The notes: generated by a model not told the origin, from the letters alone. Counted from the stretch's first letter, positions 18,779 to 27,732 are shown. The stretch: DNA of 64,000 nt from Hymenobacter ginkgonis (GCF_009755225.1 NZ_WQKZ01000003.1:62001-126000); one strand, 5' to 3'. Translations and numbers: made by a program.

Positions 18779-19036
18779 ATGACCGACGCTGAATTTGACC
18801 TGCTCGACGAGCTGTACTTCGTTACGCCTTTCCGGGTATTGCTCGAAAAAACTGCCTTGCCCGCCCCCGAGCTGCTGGCCCTGTTGGGCCGCCTGCTTGA
18901 GCAAGGCTTAGTGCGCTACTACTGGCCCGACCCCGATACCGAGTTGGCTTACGAGCCTACCTCGTTCGGCGCCCTGGGCCAGGATGCCAGCTACCTCGCC
19001 TCTAAGGAGGGGCTGCTGCAACACAATACCCGCTAG
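18779..19036 (+). CDS. Small hypothetical protein upstream of the OppC-type permease
   Basis: 85 residues, acidic and helical (TDAEFDLLDELYFVTPF...), with no signal peptide. The middle (LPAPELLALLGRLLEQGLVRYYWPD) resembles a small winged-helix-like fold, but no family is recognised. The stop codon is two bases before the GTG of the ABC permease gene, so the two are almost certainly co-transcribed. ATG 18779 is chosen because the region upstream contains a hairpin and a -7 box. Confidence 0.65.
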   Translation: MTDAEFDLLDELYFVTPFRVLLEKTALPAPELLALLGRLLEQGLVRYYWPDPDTELAYEPTSFGALGQDASYLASKEGLLQHNTR

Positions 19037-19038
19037 CT

Positions 19039-20097
19039 GTGGCTGCCCCCACCGCTCAGCCCGCCGCCCCCGATACGGCCGTGGTGGTGCCCGCGCCGGC
19101 CCGCACGCCGGGCTACTACGTGCGCCAGCGCCTGTGGGCCAACCGCCCCGCCGTGGCGGGGTTAGGCTTCATTCTCCTGTGCGCGCTGGTGGCGCTGCTC
19201 GGCTACTGGGTGCTGCCCGACAACTCGCCCAACGCCAACAACGGCCTGGTGCAGCTGCAAAAGCAGCCGCCGGGCTTTACGGCTACGCTGCGGCAAGCGC
19301 CCGATGCGGCCGCCGCGCCCCCTGCCAGCCTGTGGCAGGTGTGGCTGCACGGCCAGCCGCCACAGCTGCGCGACGAGGTAGTGTCCGCTACGGCCCCGCA
19401 CACGCTTACCCGCACCTACTGGCTGGGCACCGACAAAGCCGGCCGCGACGAGCTGAGCCGCCTGCTGCTGGGCACGCGTATTTCGCTGGGTATCGGGCTG
19501 GTGGCGGTGCTTATTTCGTTGGCGCTGGGGGTGGGGGTAGGGGCCGTAGCCGGCTACTTTGGCGGCTGGGTAGATAGCCTGCTGCTGGGGCTAATGACCG
19601 TGGTGTGGAGCATTCCGGGCATTATGCTGGTGATTGGCATTTCGCTGGCCTTGGATAGCAAAGGCGTGTGGGTCAGCTTCGTAGCCGTGGGCCTTACCAT
19701 GTGGGTCGATGTGGCCCGGGTAGTGCGCGGCCAGGTATTGGGCCTGCGCTCGGCCACGTTTATCGAGGCCGGGCGGGTGCTGGGGCTACCTACTTGGCGG
19801 CTCATTTTTGTGCACCTGCTGCCCAACCTGCGCGGGCCGCTCATTGTGCTGGCAACCAGCAATTTTGCCGCCGCCATCTTGCTCGAAGCTGGCCTAAGCT
19901 TTCTGGGGCTGGGCGTGCAGCCGCCAGCCCCCAGCTGGGGCCTGATGGTGAAAGAGGGTTACGACCTGCTGGGCACCCAGGCCGGCCTGTGGCTAACGCT
20001 GCTGCCGGGCTTGGCCATCAGCTTGTTGGTGTTGAGTTTCAACCTGCTGGGCAATGGCCTGCGCGATGCCTTCGACCCCAAAACGCTGCTTACCTAG
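19039..20097 (+). CDS. ABC transporter permease, OppC/DppC type
   Basis: 352 residues starting at GTG. A first membrane segment lies at about 40-60. The next ~85 residues form a periplasmic insert, longer than usual. Then comes the family signature WLGTDKAGRDELSRLLLGTR, followed by five membrane segments of the BPD_transp_1 domain. The EAA loop that docks to the ATPase is around EAGRVLGLPTWRLIFVHLLPN. The C-terminus DAFDPKTLL is typical. Such subunits form the channel of peptide or nickel importers with an OppB partner, two ATPases and a binding protein, none of which is encoded nearby. The substrate is unknown. Confidence 0.88.
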   Translation: MAAPTAQPAAPDTAVVVPAPARTPGYYVRQRLWANRPAVAGLGFILLCALVALLGYWVLPDNSPNANNGLVQLQKQPPGFTATLRQAPDAAAAPPASLWQVWLHGQPPQLRDEVVSATAPHTLTRTYWLGTDKAGRDELSRLLLGTRISLGIGLVAVLISLALGVGVGAVAGYFGGWVDSLLLGLMTVVWSIPGIMLVIGISLALDSKGVWVSFVAVGLTMWVDVARVVRGQVLGLRSATFIEAGRVLGLPTWRLIFVHLLPNLRGPLIVLATSNFAAAILLEAGLSFLGLGVQPPAPSWGLMVKEGYDLLGTQAGLWLTLLPGLAISLLVLSFNLLGNGLRDAFDPKTLLT

Positions 20098-20128
20098 GCC
20101 TCGCCCGGTGGCCGGGGGGTAGGCGTCG

Positions 20129-20136
20129 TAGCTTTG
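20129..20136 (+). promoter_or_regulatory. -7 promoter box of the SpoIIE-type phosphatase gene
   Basis: TAGCTTTG fits TAnnTTTG and would give a leader of about 65 bases before ATG 20207. No clear -33 TTG is seen. Confidence 0.4.
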
Positions 20137-20206
20137 TTGGGAAGTAGGCGGGTGTGGGTTACTTTCGACTTTATATTTTATTGGTGCCGATTCCTACTTC
20201 CGCTTT

Positions 20207-21457
20207 ATGCCCCAAACCGACGCGCTAGTTGGCCTCGAAAAACGCCTCTTCCTGAAAGAGCGGGAGCTGGGGGCTCTGCTCGAAATTACGCAGGCCATTA
20301 CCCACGACTCGACCGAGGCTGACTTATACAAGATTTACCAATTTACCCTGATTGGGCAGCTTGGCGTGCGCAAGCTGGCGCTGTACGTGCTAGAAGAAGG
20401 TATTTTTCAGCTGAAGGTAAACTTCGGCACGGCCCTCCGTACCAACTCGCATTTTGCGCCAGCTGAGGCCAGCCGGTGGTGCCTCCGTGGCCCGTGTGAG
20501 GTAAAAAGCTTGGGTTTGGGCCCCGACTGGCAGCCCTTTGAGCTGCTGGTGCCGGTGCGCCAGCAAGAGGCCGTGCAGGCCCTCGTGTTTGTGGGCACTA
20601 CCCAGGGCGACTACGCCAGCAGCGAGGCTTTGGCCTTTCTGGAAACGCTGAGCAATATTCTGCTCGGGGCGGTGTCTAACCGCCGCTTGGCCCGCCAGCG
20701 CGAAACCTCTTTGATGGCCGAGGCCGCTGTGCGCCGCGAAATCGAGATTGCCCAGCAAGTGCAGCAGTTGCTTTTTCCGCAGAAAATGCCCAACAATGCG
20801 CACGTGGCGCTGCACGCTACCTACCAGCCGCACACCGAAATTGGGGGCGACTACTACGACGTGGTGGAGATTGACGCCGACCGCCTGCTGCTGTGCGTGG
20901 CCGACGTGAGCGGCAAAGGCATGCCGGCCTCGCTGCTGATGTCCAACTTTCAGGCGGGCCTGCGCACGCTGCTGCGCACCGACGCCGACCTGATAACCAT
21001 TGTGCAGGAGCTCAATCACTTAATTTTTCGCAACGCGGGCGGCGAGAAGTTTATTACCGTCTTCCTGGGCCTTTACCACCGCCGCACCCAAGTGCTGGAA
21101 TACGTGAACGCTGGCCACAACGACCCCCTACTGCTGCCCGATACTGGCCCGCCCCAACTGCTGCACGACGGCACCGTGATGCTGGGCATCATGCCCGAGC
21201 TGCCACCCTTTAAAGTGGGGCTGGCGCGCATGGAGCCGCACTCATTGCTGTTTACTTACACCGACGGCCTCACCGAAGTATTTAACGAGCAGCAGGAAGA
21301 ATTTGGGGAAGAAGGCGTGCTGGACGTGCTGCGCCGCACCCGCTACCTGCCGCTGCCCAAGCTGCACCAAGAGCTGCTGAGCTGCATTCGCCAGTTCAAC
21401 GCCAGCGGCGACCAATTTGCCGACGACGTAACGCTGCTCAGCCTGCGGGTGAAATAG
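20207..21457 (+). CDS. GAF-PP2C (SpoIIE/RsbU-type) serine phosphatase
   Basis: 416 residues, cytosolic. Residues about 20-170 form a GAF-like sensory region. A connecting helix (REIEIAQQVQQLLFPQKMP), typical of RsbU-type regulators, follows. The phosphatase domain shows metal-binding Asp residues in IGGDYYDVVEID, CVADVSGKGMPASLLM and YTDGLTEVFN, plus NAGHNDPLLL. Such enzymes dephosphorylate STAS-domain antagonists to free sigma factors or other effectors. A STAS protein is encoded at 13.6-13.9 kb, which makes it a candidate partner, although no anti-sigma kinase is seen here. The next gene starts 11 bases after the stop. Confidence 0.9.
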   Translation: MPQTDALVGLEKRLFLKERELGALLEITQAITHDSTEADLYKIYQFTLIGQLGVRKLALYVLEEGIFQLKVNFGTALRTNSHFAPAEASRWCLRGPCEVKSLGLGPDWQPFELLVPVRQQEAVQALVFVGTTQGDYASSEALAFLETLSNILLGAVSNRRLARQRETSLMAEAAVRREIEIAQQVQQLLFPQKMPNNAHVALHATYQPHTEIGGDYYDVVEIDADRLLLCVADVSGKGMPASLLMSNFQAGLRTLLRTDADLITIVQELNHLIFRNAGGEKFITVFLGLYHRRTQVLEYVNAGHNDPLLLPDTGPPQLLHDGTVMLGIMPELPPFKVGLARMEPHSLLFTYTDGLTEVFNEQQEEFGEEGVLDVLRRTRYLPLPKLHQELLSCIRQFNASGDQFADDVTLLSLRVK

Positions 21458-21468
21458 GGGGGTAGGGC

Positions 21469-22023
21469 ATGAATGGATTGCTCAGCTTCTGGCTTCTGGC
21501 CGCGGGCCTGCTGCAAGCCCCGCCCGCCGCCACTCGGCTAGATGTGGAAGGTGGGGTAGGGGGCGTGCGGTTTGGCGAGCCCGCCACGCAAATAGTCGGG
21601 TTTGCGCGGCGCTTTACGGGCGTGGGCCGGCGCTGGCGCACCACGCGGCTCTACAGCCGCCCTGCTGATACCACGCAGTGGCACGGGGTAGGCCCGCCCA
21701 CCGCCTACTGGTTTCGCCAAAACCGGTTTATTGGCGTCGATATAGCGCTAACCTCAGCGGCGGCGGTGCAGCAAACCTTGCAGCAACTCAGCGCGCTCTA
21801 CGGCCCTGCCCGGCCCGATACCCTCCCCAACCACTGGTACTGGCTAGGGCAGCGCAGCTACCTCCTGCTAGAGCTGAATGGCAAAAAGAACGGAGTGCTG
21901 TTTGTGGCCAGTTTGGCGATGCTCAACGAGCAGGTATACGAAACGGCGGTGCGGGCCCGCGCCCGGCGGCAAGGCTGGCAGCCCGATTCGCTGGGGCTAC
22001 CCCGGCAGTTTCTCGTGCGCTAG
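21469..22023 (+). CDS. Hypothetical exported protein
   Basis: 184 residues with an N-terminal hydrophobic segment ending near LLQAPPAATR, likely a signal peptide. The body contains GVGGVRFGEPATQIVGF and is basic, with many Arg and Trp/Tyr residues; a GxRFG motif after the signal peptide is seen in several small Bacteroidota envelope proteins. No named family is recognised. It starts 11 bases after the phosphatase gene, suggesting one transcript. Its stop overlaps the stop of the convergent O-antigen ligase gene by four bases (CTAG). Confidence 0.6.
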   Translation: MNGLLSFWLLAAGLLQAPPAATRLDVEGGVGGVRFGEPATQIVGFARRFTGVGRRWRTTRLYSRPADTTQWHGVGPPTAYWFRQNRFIGVDIALTSAAAVQQTLQQLSALYGPARPDTLPNHWYWLGQRSYLLLELNGKKNGVLFVASLAMLNEQVYETAVRARARRQGWQPDSLGLPRQFLVR

Positions 22024-23480
22024 CCCAGCGTGGGCGGCGCCTCGCGCAGCCAGGTTTCGCAGCGAACCAGCATAGCTAGGCTCACAAAGAAGATGGAGCC
22101 GATTTTATCGACTTCCACCAGCTCATTCAAGAACAGGTGAAACACAATAATGACCAGCGACAGCGTGACGGCCACCACAATACGCCGCACCTCGGGCCGC
22201 GCTGCGCTGGCGTGGTACAGGCGCTCGGCCCGGAGCAGCGCCACCGCCAGCAGCGTGCAAAACAACACAAAGCCCGGCACCCCTTGCTCGGCTAGTTGCA
22301 GCAGAAAATAGTTGTGCGTGGTCGAGCGCTCGGGGTTAGCGCTCACGTAGGTGCGGAAGCTCGTGATGGTATAGCGCTTGTACTGCGGGTAAAACGTGGC
22401 GGGCCCGGTGCCGGTGAACGGCTTGTCGGCCACCATGCGGGCAGCGGCCACCCAGCGGTAAATGCGCTCCATACCCGACACATCCTGGAGCTTATACGTC
22501 GATTCGAGGTGAGCCTCGAAGTTGCTGCCGTGCCACACCGTTTTGTCGAAATCGGGCGCGTAGCGCATGAAATTATCATTGCTCACGAAGTAAGCCGCTG
22601 CCCCGGCCATGCCCAGGGCCGTGGCCAGCAGCACCACCCGCGTCAGGCGCAGGCGCAGCGCCCCGTACAGCAGTCCCGCCACGGGCAGCGCCAGCCACGA
22701 GGCCCGCGTATAAGACGTCATCAACCCAAAAAACAGCAGCCCGGCGGCCCACAGCCACAGCCGGCGGCGCCCCTTGGTAGCGGCCTGCGCGGCCAGGCCT
22801 ATAGCCAGCGGCAGCAGCAAAGCCAGCGCCGTGGCATAAATAACGTGGTTCAGGTAGAAAGGCTGAATGGCCCAGCCTACCTTGCCAAAGCTGAAGTCCC
22901 GGCTGGCGTGGCGAGGCAATATCCAGGCCAGGGCCAGTACGGTGGCGCCCACATAGCAAGCGGCCAGGCGCCAAAAATCGGCAGGCCGGCGCAGCAGCAG
23001 CAGGCTACCCCCCAAAAAAGGCGCCAGGTACCAACACTTGGCCAGCACGTATTTAGCAGATTTTAACGTGCTGGTAGAAAAGTAGATGTCCAGCGCCGCC
23101 CAGGCCAGCATCAGCAGGGGTAGTACTACCAAGGGGTGCCGCCACTCGTGGCGCGGCACTTGGCCGGGCCGCAGCGCCAGGGTCAATACCACGCACGCCA
23201 GCAGCACCAGCAACAGCGGCTCGGAAGGCACGTCCATGCTCAGCCCGCCCGGCAGGCTGATTTCGTGCGAAAAAGGGAGCGTCAGAAATAATAAGTAATA
23301 ACACCAGTGCCAGCGCGTGAACACCAGCACCAGGCCCAGCACCGCCAGCGCCGGCACTAGCAGCGCCGGCTGCTGCCACAGCCCTGCCAGCATGCCACTG
23401 CCCACCAGCAGCCCCACAAAACTTAAAAACAACCACTGGCTGATATCGGCGGGCCGCAGGCGCAGCAACAGTTGGCGCAT
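22020..23480 (-). CDS. O-antigen ligase/polymerase family protein (Wzy_C)
   Basis: 486 residues with about 11-12 hydrophobic segments. A large loop between late helices contains the family's conserved region, with GTGPATFYPQY and the His-containing RSTTHNYFLLQLAEQG. The latter is the signature of WaaL/Wzy_C-type enzymes that polymerise repeat units or attach polymer to an acceptor at the periplasmic face. With the Wzz-type gene 150 bases upstream on the same strand it forms a polymer length-and-assembly pair. Whether it acts as ligase or polymerase cannot be decided from sequence. Confidence 0.85.
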   Translation of the reverse strand: MRQLLLRLRPADISQWLFLSFVGLLVGSGMLAGLWQQPALLVPALAVLGLVLVFTRWHWCYYLLFLTLPFSHEISLPGGLSMDVPSEPLLLVLLACVVLTLALRPGQVPRHEWRHPLVVLPLLMLAWAALDIYFSTSTLKSAKYVLAKCWYLAPFLGGSLLLLRRPADFWRLAACYVGATVLALAWILPRHASRDFSFGKVGWAIQPFYLNHVIYATALALLLPLAIGLAAQAATKGRRRLWLWAAGLLFFGLMTSYTRASWLALPVAGLLYGALRLRLTRVVLLATALGMAGAAAYFVSNDNFMRYAPDFDKTVWHGSNFEAHLESTYKLQDVSGMERIYRWVAAARMVADKPFTGTGPATFYPQYKRYTITSFRTYVSANPERSTTHNYFLLQLAEQGVPGFVLFCTLLAVALLRAERLYHASAARPEVRRIVVAVTLSLVIIVFHLFLNELVEVDKIGSIFFVSLAMLVRCETWLREAPPTLG

Positions 23481-23631
23481 AGTGCAGAATAAAAAGAATG
23501 AAGCTGCTTGGGAAGGCTGAAAAAATCACCAGTGCATCTCATGCTTCGGCAGGCGCAGCATGACGCTCCTTTTTACCTCCAACTATTTGAATGGCTTTAA
23601 CAGCAGAAAGTTATGGTGTTTTAGTTGCGGC

Positions 23632-24714
23632 CTACCCCCGCAGGCCCGCCCGAGCCGGCCGGCGGTAAAGCTCCAGCAGCATTATCAAGAACAGGCACAG
23701 CGCCACGGTCAGCAGCACCGAGCCCAGCACGATAACCGTGCGCAGCGGCTTGCTCTTGCGGGTAGCGGGGTAGGCTTTTTGGATGAGGTAGAGCGACGAT
23801 ACCCGGCTGCGCAAAGACGTTTCGGCCTGCTCGTATACGCCCTGGGCACTGATGTAGCGGGTTTGCAAATCGATGAGGCGGCCGCTCATTAGGTTCACCG
23901 AGTCGGCGCCCAGCGTCCAGCCTTCGAGGTTGATGAGGTTGCCGCCATCGGCGCGGGTGAGGCCGCGCAATGCCCGGCGCAGGCCCGGCACGCTACCCGG
24001 CCCGCCGCCCTCGGCCACTTGCAGCTCCTTCTCGGTTTCGATAACGGCCTTGCTCAAGTAGCGGCCCTGCTGCTCGAGGCCAAACACGCCGTAGCGGCGG
24101 CGCATGACTTCGAGGCGCTGGCGGGTGGTGGCGTAGCGGCGGCCCAGGTCGGCGGCCCGGTTGCGGTATAAGGCCAGCACGGTGCGCCGGTTGTCGAGAG
24201 TCAGTTGCTGGTTCACCGAGTCGATGGCCGCCACCATGGCGTTGGCTATGTTGGCGGCCAGCTGCTTGTTGCGGTCCTGAAACGTGAGCTCGATGGCATC
24301 GCGCTCGTTGTGCACAATGTTAAAATTGCTGTTGAACTCGCCTAGCACGTGGTTTTCGACTGCATCGGTGCCCGGCTGGCCCGCGTCGTAGTGCTTGTAG
24401 AGGTTGAACTTCCGAATCATGAGCTCGGCTACCGGCAGCGACTGCCCAATGGTCAGAATCCGGTCTAAATCCTCGGCCCGCACGCCCAGCTCCAGCTTAT
24501 TACCGCCGCCTTCTACCAGGCGGTCAGGGTCGGCGCTTTGGGGGGAGGTAGGCAGAAAAACGGCCGTCGAGCTGTAGATATTGGGCAGGGCCAGCACCAC
24601 GATAATGCTGCCGACAGCCGCCAGCCCGGCGGCCAGCCCCAGTAAGTATTTCCAGCGATGAAAAATGGCCCGCAGGCCGGCGAGGGAGAATGGGGATACT
24701 GAATCTGGCAACAT
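23632..24714 (-). CDS. Chain-length determinant protein, Wzz family
   Basis: 360 residues with a membrane segment near each end (about 22-44 and 325-350) around a long periplasmic helical region. The first segment is followed by VLALPNIYSSTAVFLPTSPQ, typical of Wzz proteins, and the last is preceded by a Pro-containing QKAYPATRKSKPLR. Such proteins set the length of surface polysaccharides made by a Wzy pathway. There is no tyrosine-kinase domain. It precedes the O-antigen ligase/polymerase gene in the same direction and is divergent from a second flippase gene, with a palindromic promoter region between. Confidence 0.85.
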   Translation of the reverse strand: MLPDSVSPFSLAGLRAIFHRWKYLLGLAAGLAAVGSIIVVLALPNIYSSTAVFLPTSPQSADPDRLVEGGGNKLELGVRAEDLDRILTIGQSLPVAELMIRKFNLYKHYDAGQPGTDAVENHVLGEFNSNFNIVHNERDAIELTFQDRNKQLAANIANAMVAAIDSVNQQLTLDNRRTVLALYRNRAADLGRRYATTRQRLEVMRRRYGVFGLEQQGRYLSKAVIETEKELQVAEGGGPGSVPGLRRALRGLTRADGGNLINLEGWTLGADSVNLMSGRLIDLQTRYISAQGVYEQAETSLRSRVSSLYLIQKAYPATRKSKPLRTVIVLGSVLLTVALCLFLIMLLELYRRPARAGLRG

Positions 24715-24780
24715 AGAGGCGGGTAAAGTACTGCCGAGGCAGGCCGGCTAGAACGCCGAAGCGGCCCGAAGGGTAGTCGG

Positions 24781-24822
24781 CAAAGATAATCCGCTGCCAG
24801 CCCTAGCAGCGGATTATCTTTG
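24781..24822. promoter_or_regulatory. Palindrome carrying two outward-facing -7 boxes
   Basis: A perfect 17-bp inverted repeat (24781-24797 and 24806-24822) with an 8-base centre lies between divergent wzz-type and flippase genes. Each arm ends in TATCTTTG pointing outward, a full match to TAnnTTTG. The element could be a divergent promoter with a built-in operator. A plain terminator is less likely because both genes start here. Confidence 0.55.
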
Positions 24823-26286
24823 CGCGTTCACCGGCCCAGGCCATTATCGCTGCTCGCAATTAAACGCTTTCTCGGCAATATCAGCCTCGCCATCGTGCTC
24901 AACCTGCTGGTAAAGCCCGGTTGGGTAATCCTGGAGAACGTGGTGCAGGACCGGCTGGGGCACGCCACCTACGGGCTGATTGCCGCCTGCTCGGCCCTCA
25001 CCGTCGTCATCGCCTCCTTCACCGACCTCGGCCTCACCCAGTTTACGGTGCAGCGCCTGGCCGGCGAGCCCGAGTTTGCGCATCGGCATTTTCCTACCCT
25101 GCTGCCCCTGCGCGGGCTGCTTACGGTGGCGGCCATGGGCGCGCTGCTGGGTGTGGGCTGGCTGCTGGGCTACCGCGGCGCGCAGCTGCAACTGCTGGCG
25201 GCGGTGGGCGCGGGGCTGCTGCTCACGCAGTACGGGCAGTTTTTGCGGGCGCCGGTGCAAGCCCGCCAGCACTTCAACACCGATGCTGTGCTCTCGGTGT
25301 TTGAGAAGCTGGTAGCGCTGGCATTGGTGGCGGCGCTGCTAGTGGGGGGTAGCCTGGGGCTGGCTACCTACGTGGGTAGCCGGCTGGTGGCCTCGACGTT
25401 TACGGCGGTGCTGTTTTTTGGGCTCTTGCGGCGGCTGTTTGGGGCGCTGCCGCACCGCTGGCCGCGCTGGCCCGCCGTGCAGCCGCTGCTGCGCAGCAGT
25501 CTGCCGTTTGCCTTCATCGCCCTGCTCTACGGCATCAACGAGCGGGTCGATATGGTGCTGCTCGAACGGCTGTCGTCGGCCCGCGAGGCGGGCTACTACG
25601 CCGGTGCCTACCGCTGGCTCGACGCCGCCATGATGTATGCCTGGACGGTCTTGCCGCTGTTTTTTGCCCGCTTTGCCCACGCCGCGGCCCGCCCGCGCGA
25701 GCTGCGCCAGCTGCTGTGGGTGGGGCAGCGGGTAGCGGCGGTGCCGCTGCTGCTCGTGGTGGCCTTCGTGCTGTTTCGGGGCGAAGTCTTGTTCTGGCAG
25801 TTTGGCCACAGCACCGGCCCCGAGGTAGCGCACATGGTGGTGTGCCTCAAAATATTGTTTCTCAACGTGCTGGTACAGGCGTTTTTCGCCATTTACAGCA
25901 CGTTGCTCACCAGTACCCAGCACCAAAAAGCCGTCAGCTGGCTCGTGGCCCTGAGCATTGCCCTCAACCTCGGCCTCAACTTGCTTACGCTGCCCAAGTA
26001 CGGCGCGGTGGCGGCTTCCCTCAACACGCTGCTTAGTGCTTTGCTGGTGTCGGGCGGCTACGTGTGGCTGGTGCGGCGGCGCATGCCGGTGGCGGTGCCG
26101 TGGCACATTTTGGCCCGGCTGGCGCTGGCGTTTGGGCTGCTGTGCGGCGGCTGGTACCTGGCGCGCACTTACCTAGGCCTCAGCTGGTGGCTCGAAACCG
26201 GCTTGATGACGGTCGTATTCGCTGGGCTGCTGCTGGCTACCGGACTAGTGCAACGCCGCGAGCTGCAACAGCTGCGGCCGAAGTAG
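24820..26286 (+). CDS. Polysaccharide flippase, Wzx type (MOP superfamily)
   Basis: About 488 residues with 12-14 hydrophobic segments. Family marks are ERVDMVLLERLSSAREAGYYAGAYRW (residues about 245-270; only the pattern is noted) and an N-terminal KRFLGNIS preceding the first helix. It should translocate lipid-linked repeat units for the second polysaccharide block. The start is uncertain. The only canonical start before the conserved region is TTG 24820, which lies inside the divergent promoter palindrome; if that promoter is used, translation must begin further in, near LLAIKRFLG, where no ATG, GTG or TTG is present. Confidence 0.82.
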   Translation: MRVHRPRPLSLLAIKRFLGNISLAIVLNLLVKPGWVILENVVQDRLGHATYGLIAACSALTVVIASFTDLGLTQFTVQRLAGEPEFAHRHFPTLLPLRGLLTVAAMGALLGVGWLLGYRGAQLQLLAAVGAGLLLTQYGQFLRAPVQARQHFNTDAVLSVFEKLVALALVAALLVGGSLGLATYVGSRLVASTFTAVLFFGLLRRLFGALPHRWPRWPAVQPLLRSSLPFAFIALLYGINERVDMVLLERLSSAREAGYYAGAYRWLDAAMMYAWTVLPLFFARFAHAAARPRELRQLLWVGQRVAAVPLLLVVAFVLFRGEVLFWQFGHSTGPEVAHMVVCLKILFLNVLVQAFFAIYSTLLTSTQHQKAVSWLVALSIALNLGLNLLTLPKYGAVAASLNTLLSALLVSGGYVWLVRRRMPVAVPWHILARLALAFGLLCGGWYLARTYLGLSWWLETGLMTVVFAGLLLATGLVQRRELQQLRPK

Positions 26287-26543
26287 GCCAGTAGTTTCGT
26301 CGTTTCTTGGGGCGGCTAGTCTCACGTGGAGGGTAGATAAATTGCTTCTAACTCCCGGTTAGGTAGCCCAAGGCTGACCTACAGCGGGCATTTTATAGAT
26401 TTCCCCTGCCTTATTTAAGGCGTATTTGATGTTAATTAAGAATTCAAAGCAGGCTCTAATTAGCAGCTATGGGTGAGCCCGTTCATTAAGTAGAGCACCT
26501 GCCGTACCCCGCAAAACGACCTGCCACGAACCCCGAAACCCGC

Positions 26544-27698
26544 ATGCACATTGCCGTTACCGCTCGTTTCCTGCTGCCCGGCGGCCACCTCGAAGGGCTG
26601 GGCCGCTTCACGTTTGAAACGCTGCGCTGCTTGGTACAGCAGCACCCCAACTGCACGTTTCACCTGCTCTTCGACCGGCCTTACGATGCGCGTTACTTGT
26701 TGGGCTCCAACGTGGTGCCGCACGTGCTGCTACCCCCCGCCCGCCACCCCTTGCTGATGCTGGCCTGGTACGAAGGTGCCGTGGCACTGTGGCTGCGGCT
26801 GCACCGCCCCGCGGCGCTGCTCTCGCCCGAGGGCATGACCACGCTCGGCACCCGCGTGCCCCGCGTACTGGTAGTGCACGACCTGGCGTACCTGCACCGC
26901 CCCCAAGATGTGGGTAGCGTTGTGCGGCGCTACTACGCCTATTTTATGCCGCGCTTTGCCCGGGCCGCCGAGCGCCTGGTGGCCGTGTCCGACGCTACCC
27001 GCCTCGACATTGCGCAGCAGTACGGCTTGCCCGCCAACCGCATTTTGGTGGCGTACAATGCGCCAGCCCAGCATTTTGGCCCCCAAAGCCCGGCGCAGCA
27101 AGCTGCCACCCGCCAGCAGTTTAGCCAGGGCAAGCCCTACTTTTTATTCGTAGGGGCGTTGCAGCCCCGCAAGAATTTGCAGCATTTGCTCCAGGCGTTT
27201 GCGCTGTTTAAGCAAGCTGGGGGGGTAGAAACCACCGAGGTGCAGCTGCTATTAGTAGGCCGCGATGCCTGGCAAACGGGCCCGCTTTTCACCACCTACC
27301 AGAGCCTGCCAACCGCAGTAAAAGCGGCCGTCCGGTTTACGGGCCGCGTGAGCGAGGCCGAGCTAGCTAGCCTCTATGCGGCGGCCCTGGCCACGGCATA
27401 CGTGCCTTTCTTTGAAGGCTTTGGCTTGCCAGTGGTAGAGGCGCAGGCCAGCGGTTGCCCGGTGCTCACGTCCAGCGTATCGTCGCTGCCCGAGGTGGCC
27501 GGTGGCCCCGAAGGCGCCGTGCTCTGCGACCCGCACAGCCCCCCCACCATTGCCGACGGCCTACGCCGCCTGGCGCTCGATACCGACCTGCGCCAGCGCC
27601 TGCGCACCGCCGGGCTGCACAATGTGCAGCGCTTTGCCTGGGCGCGCAGCGCCGACGTATTATGGCAGGCCTTGCAGGCAGTAAGCCAAGCGCAATGA
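26544..27698 (+). CDS. Glycosyltransferase, GT4 family
   Basis: 384 residues, GT-B fold. The N-terminal acceptor domain includes MHIAVTARFLLPGGHLEGLG. The donor-binding domain is clear from YFLFVGALQPRKNLQHLLQA, VQLLLVGRDAW and PFFEGFGLPVVEAQASGCPV, the last carrying the E-x7-E motif of GT4 enzymes. SSVSSLPEVAG follows. It is cytosolic, probably peripheral to the membrane, and adds a sugar to a lipid-linked intermediate. It follows the second flippase by about 257 bases and closes the right polysaccharide block. Confidence 0.9.
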   Translation: MHIAVTARFLLPGGHLEGLGRFTFETLRCLVQQHPNCTFHLLFDRPYDARYLLGSNVVPHVLLPPARHPLLMLAWYEGAVALWLRLHRPAALLSPEGMTTLGTRVPRVLVVHDLAYLHRPQDVGSVVRRYYAYFMPRFARAAERLVAVSDATRLDIAQQYGLPANRILVAYNAPAQHFGPQSPAQQAATRQQFSQGKPYFLFVGALQPRKNLQHLLQAFALFKQAGGVETTEVQLLLVGRDAWQTGPLFTTYQSLPTAVKAAVRFTGRVSEAELASLYAAALATAYVPFFEGFGLPVVEAQASGCPVLTSSVSSLPEVAGGPEGAVLCDPHSPPTIADGLRRLALDTDLRQRLRTAGLHNVQRFAWARSADVLWQALQAVSQAQ

Positions 27699-27732
27699 GA
27701 ATTTACCCGCCAGTTGGTAAGCTCCGCCAGCG

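Noticed and set aside
22296-23066. 256-codon + strand frame within the O-antigen ligase gene
   Set aside because: Antisense to a membrane protein with a recognised family pattern; the product would be Gln/Arg-rich without motifs.
25339-26106. 255-codon minus-strand frame within the second flippase gene
   Set aside because: Composition rich in His, Gln and Arg, typical of reading a high-GC membrane gene backwards.
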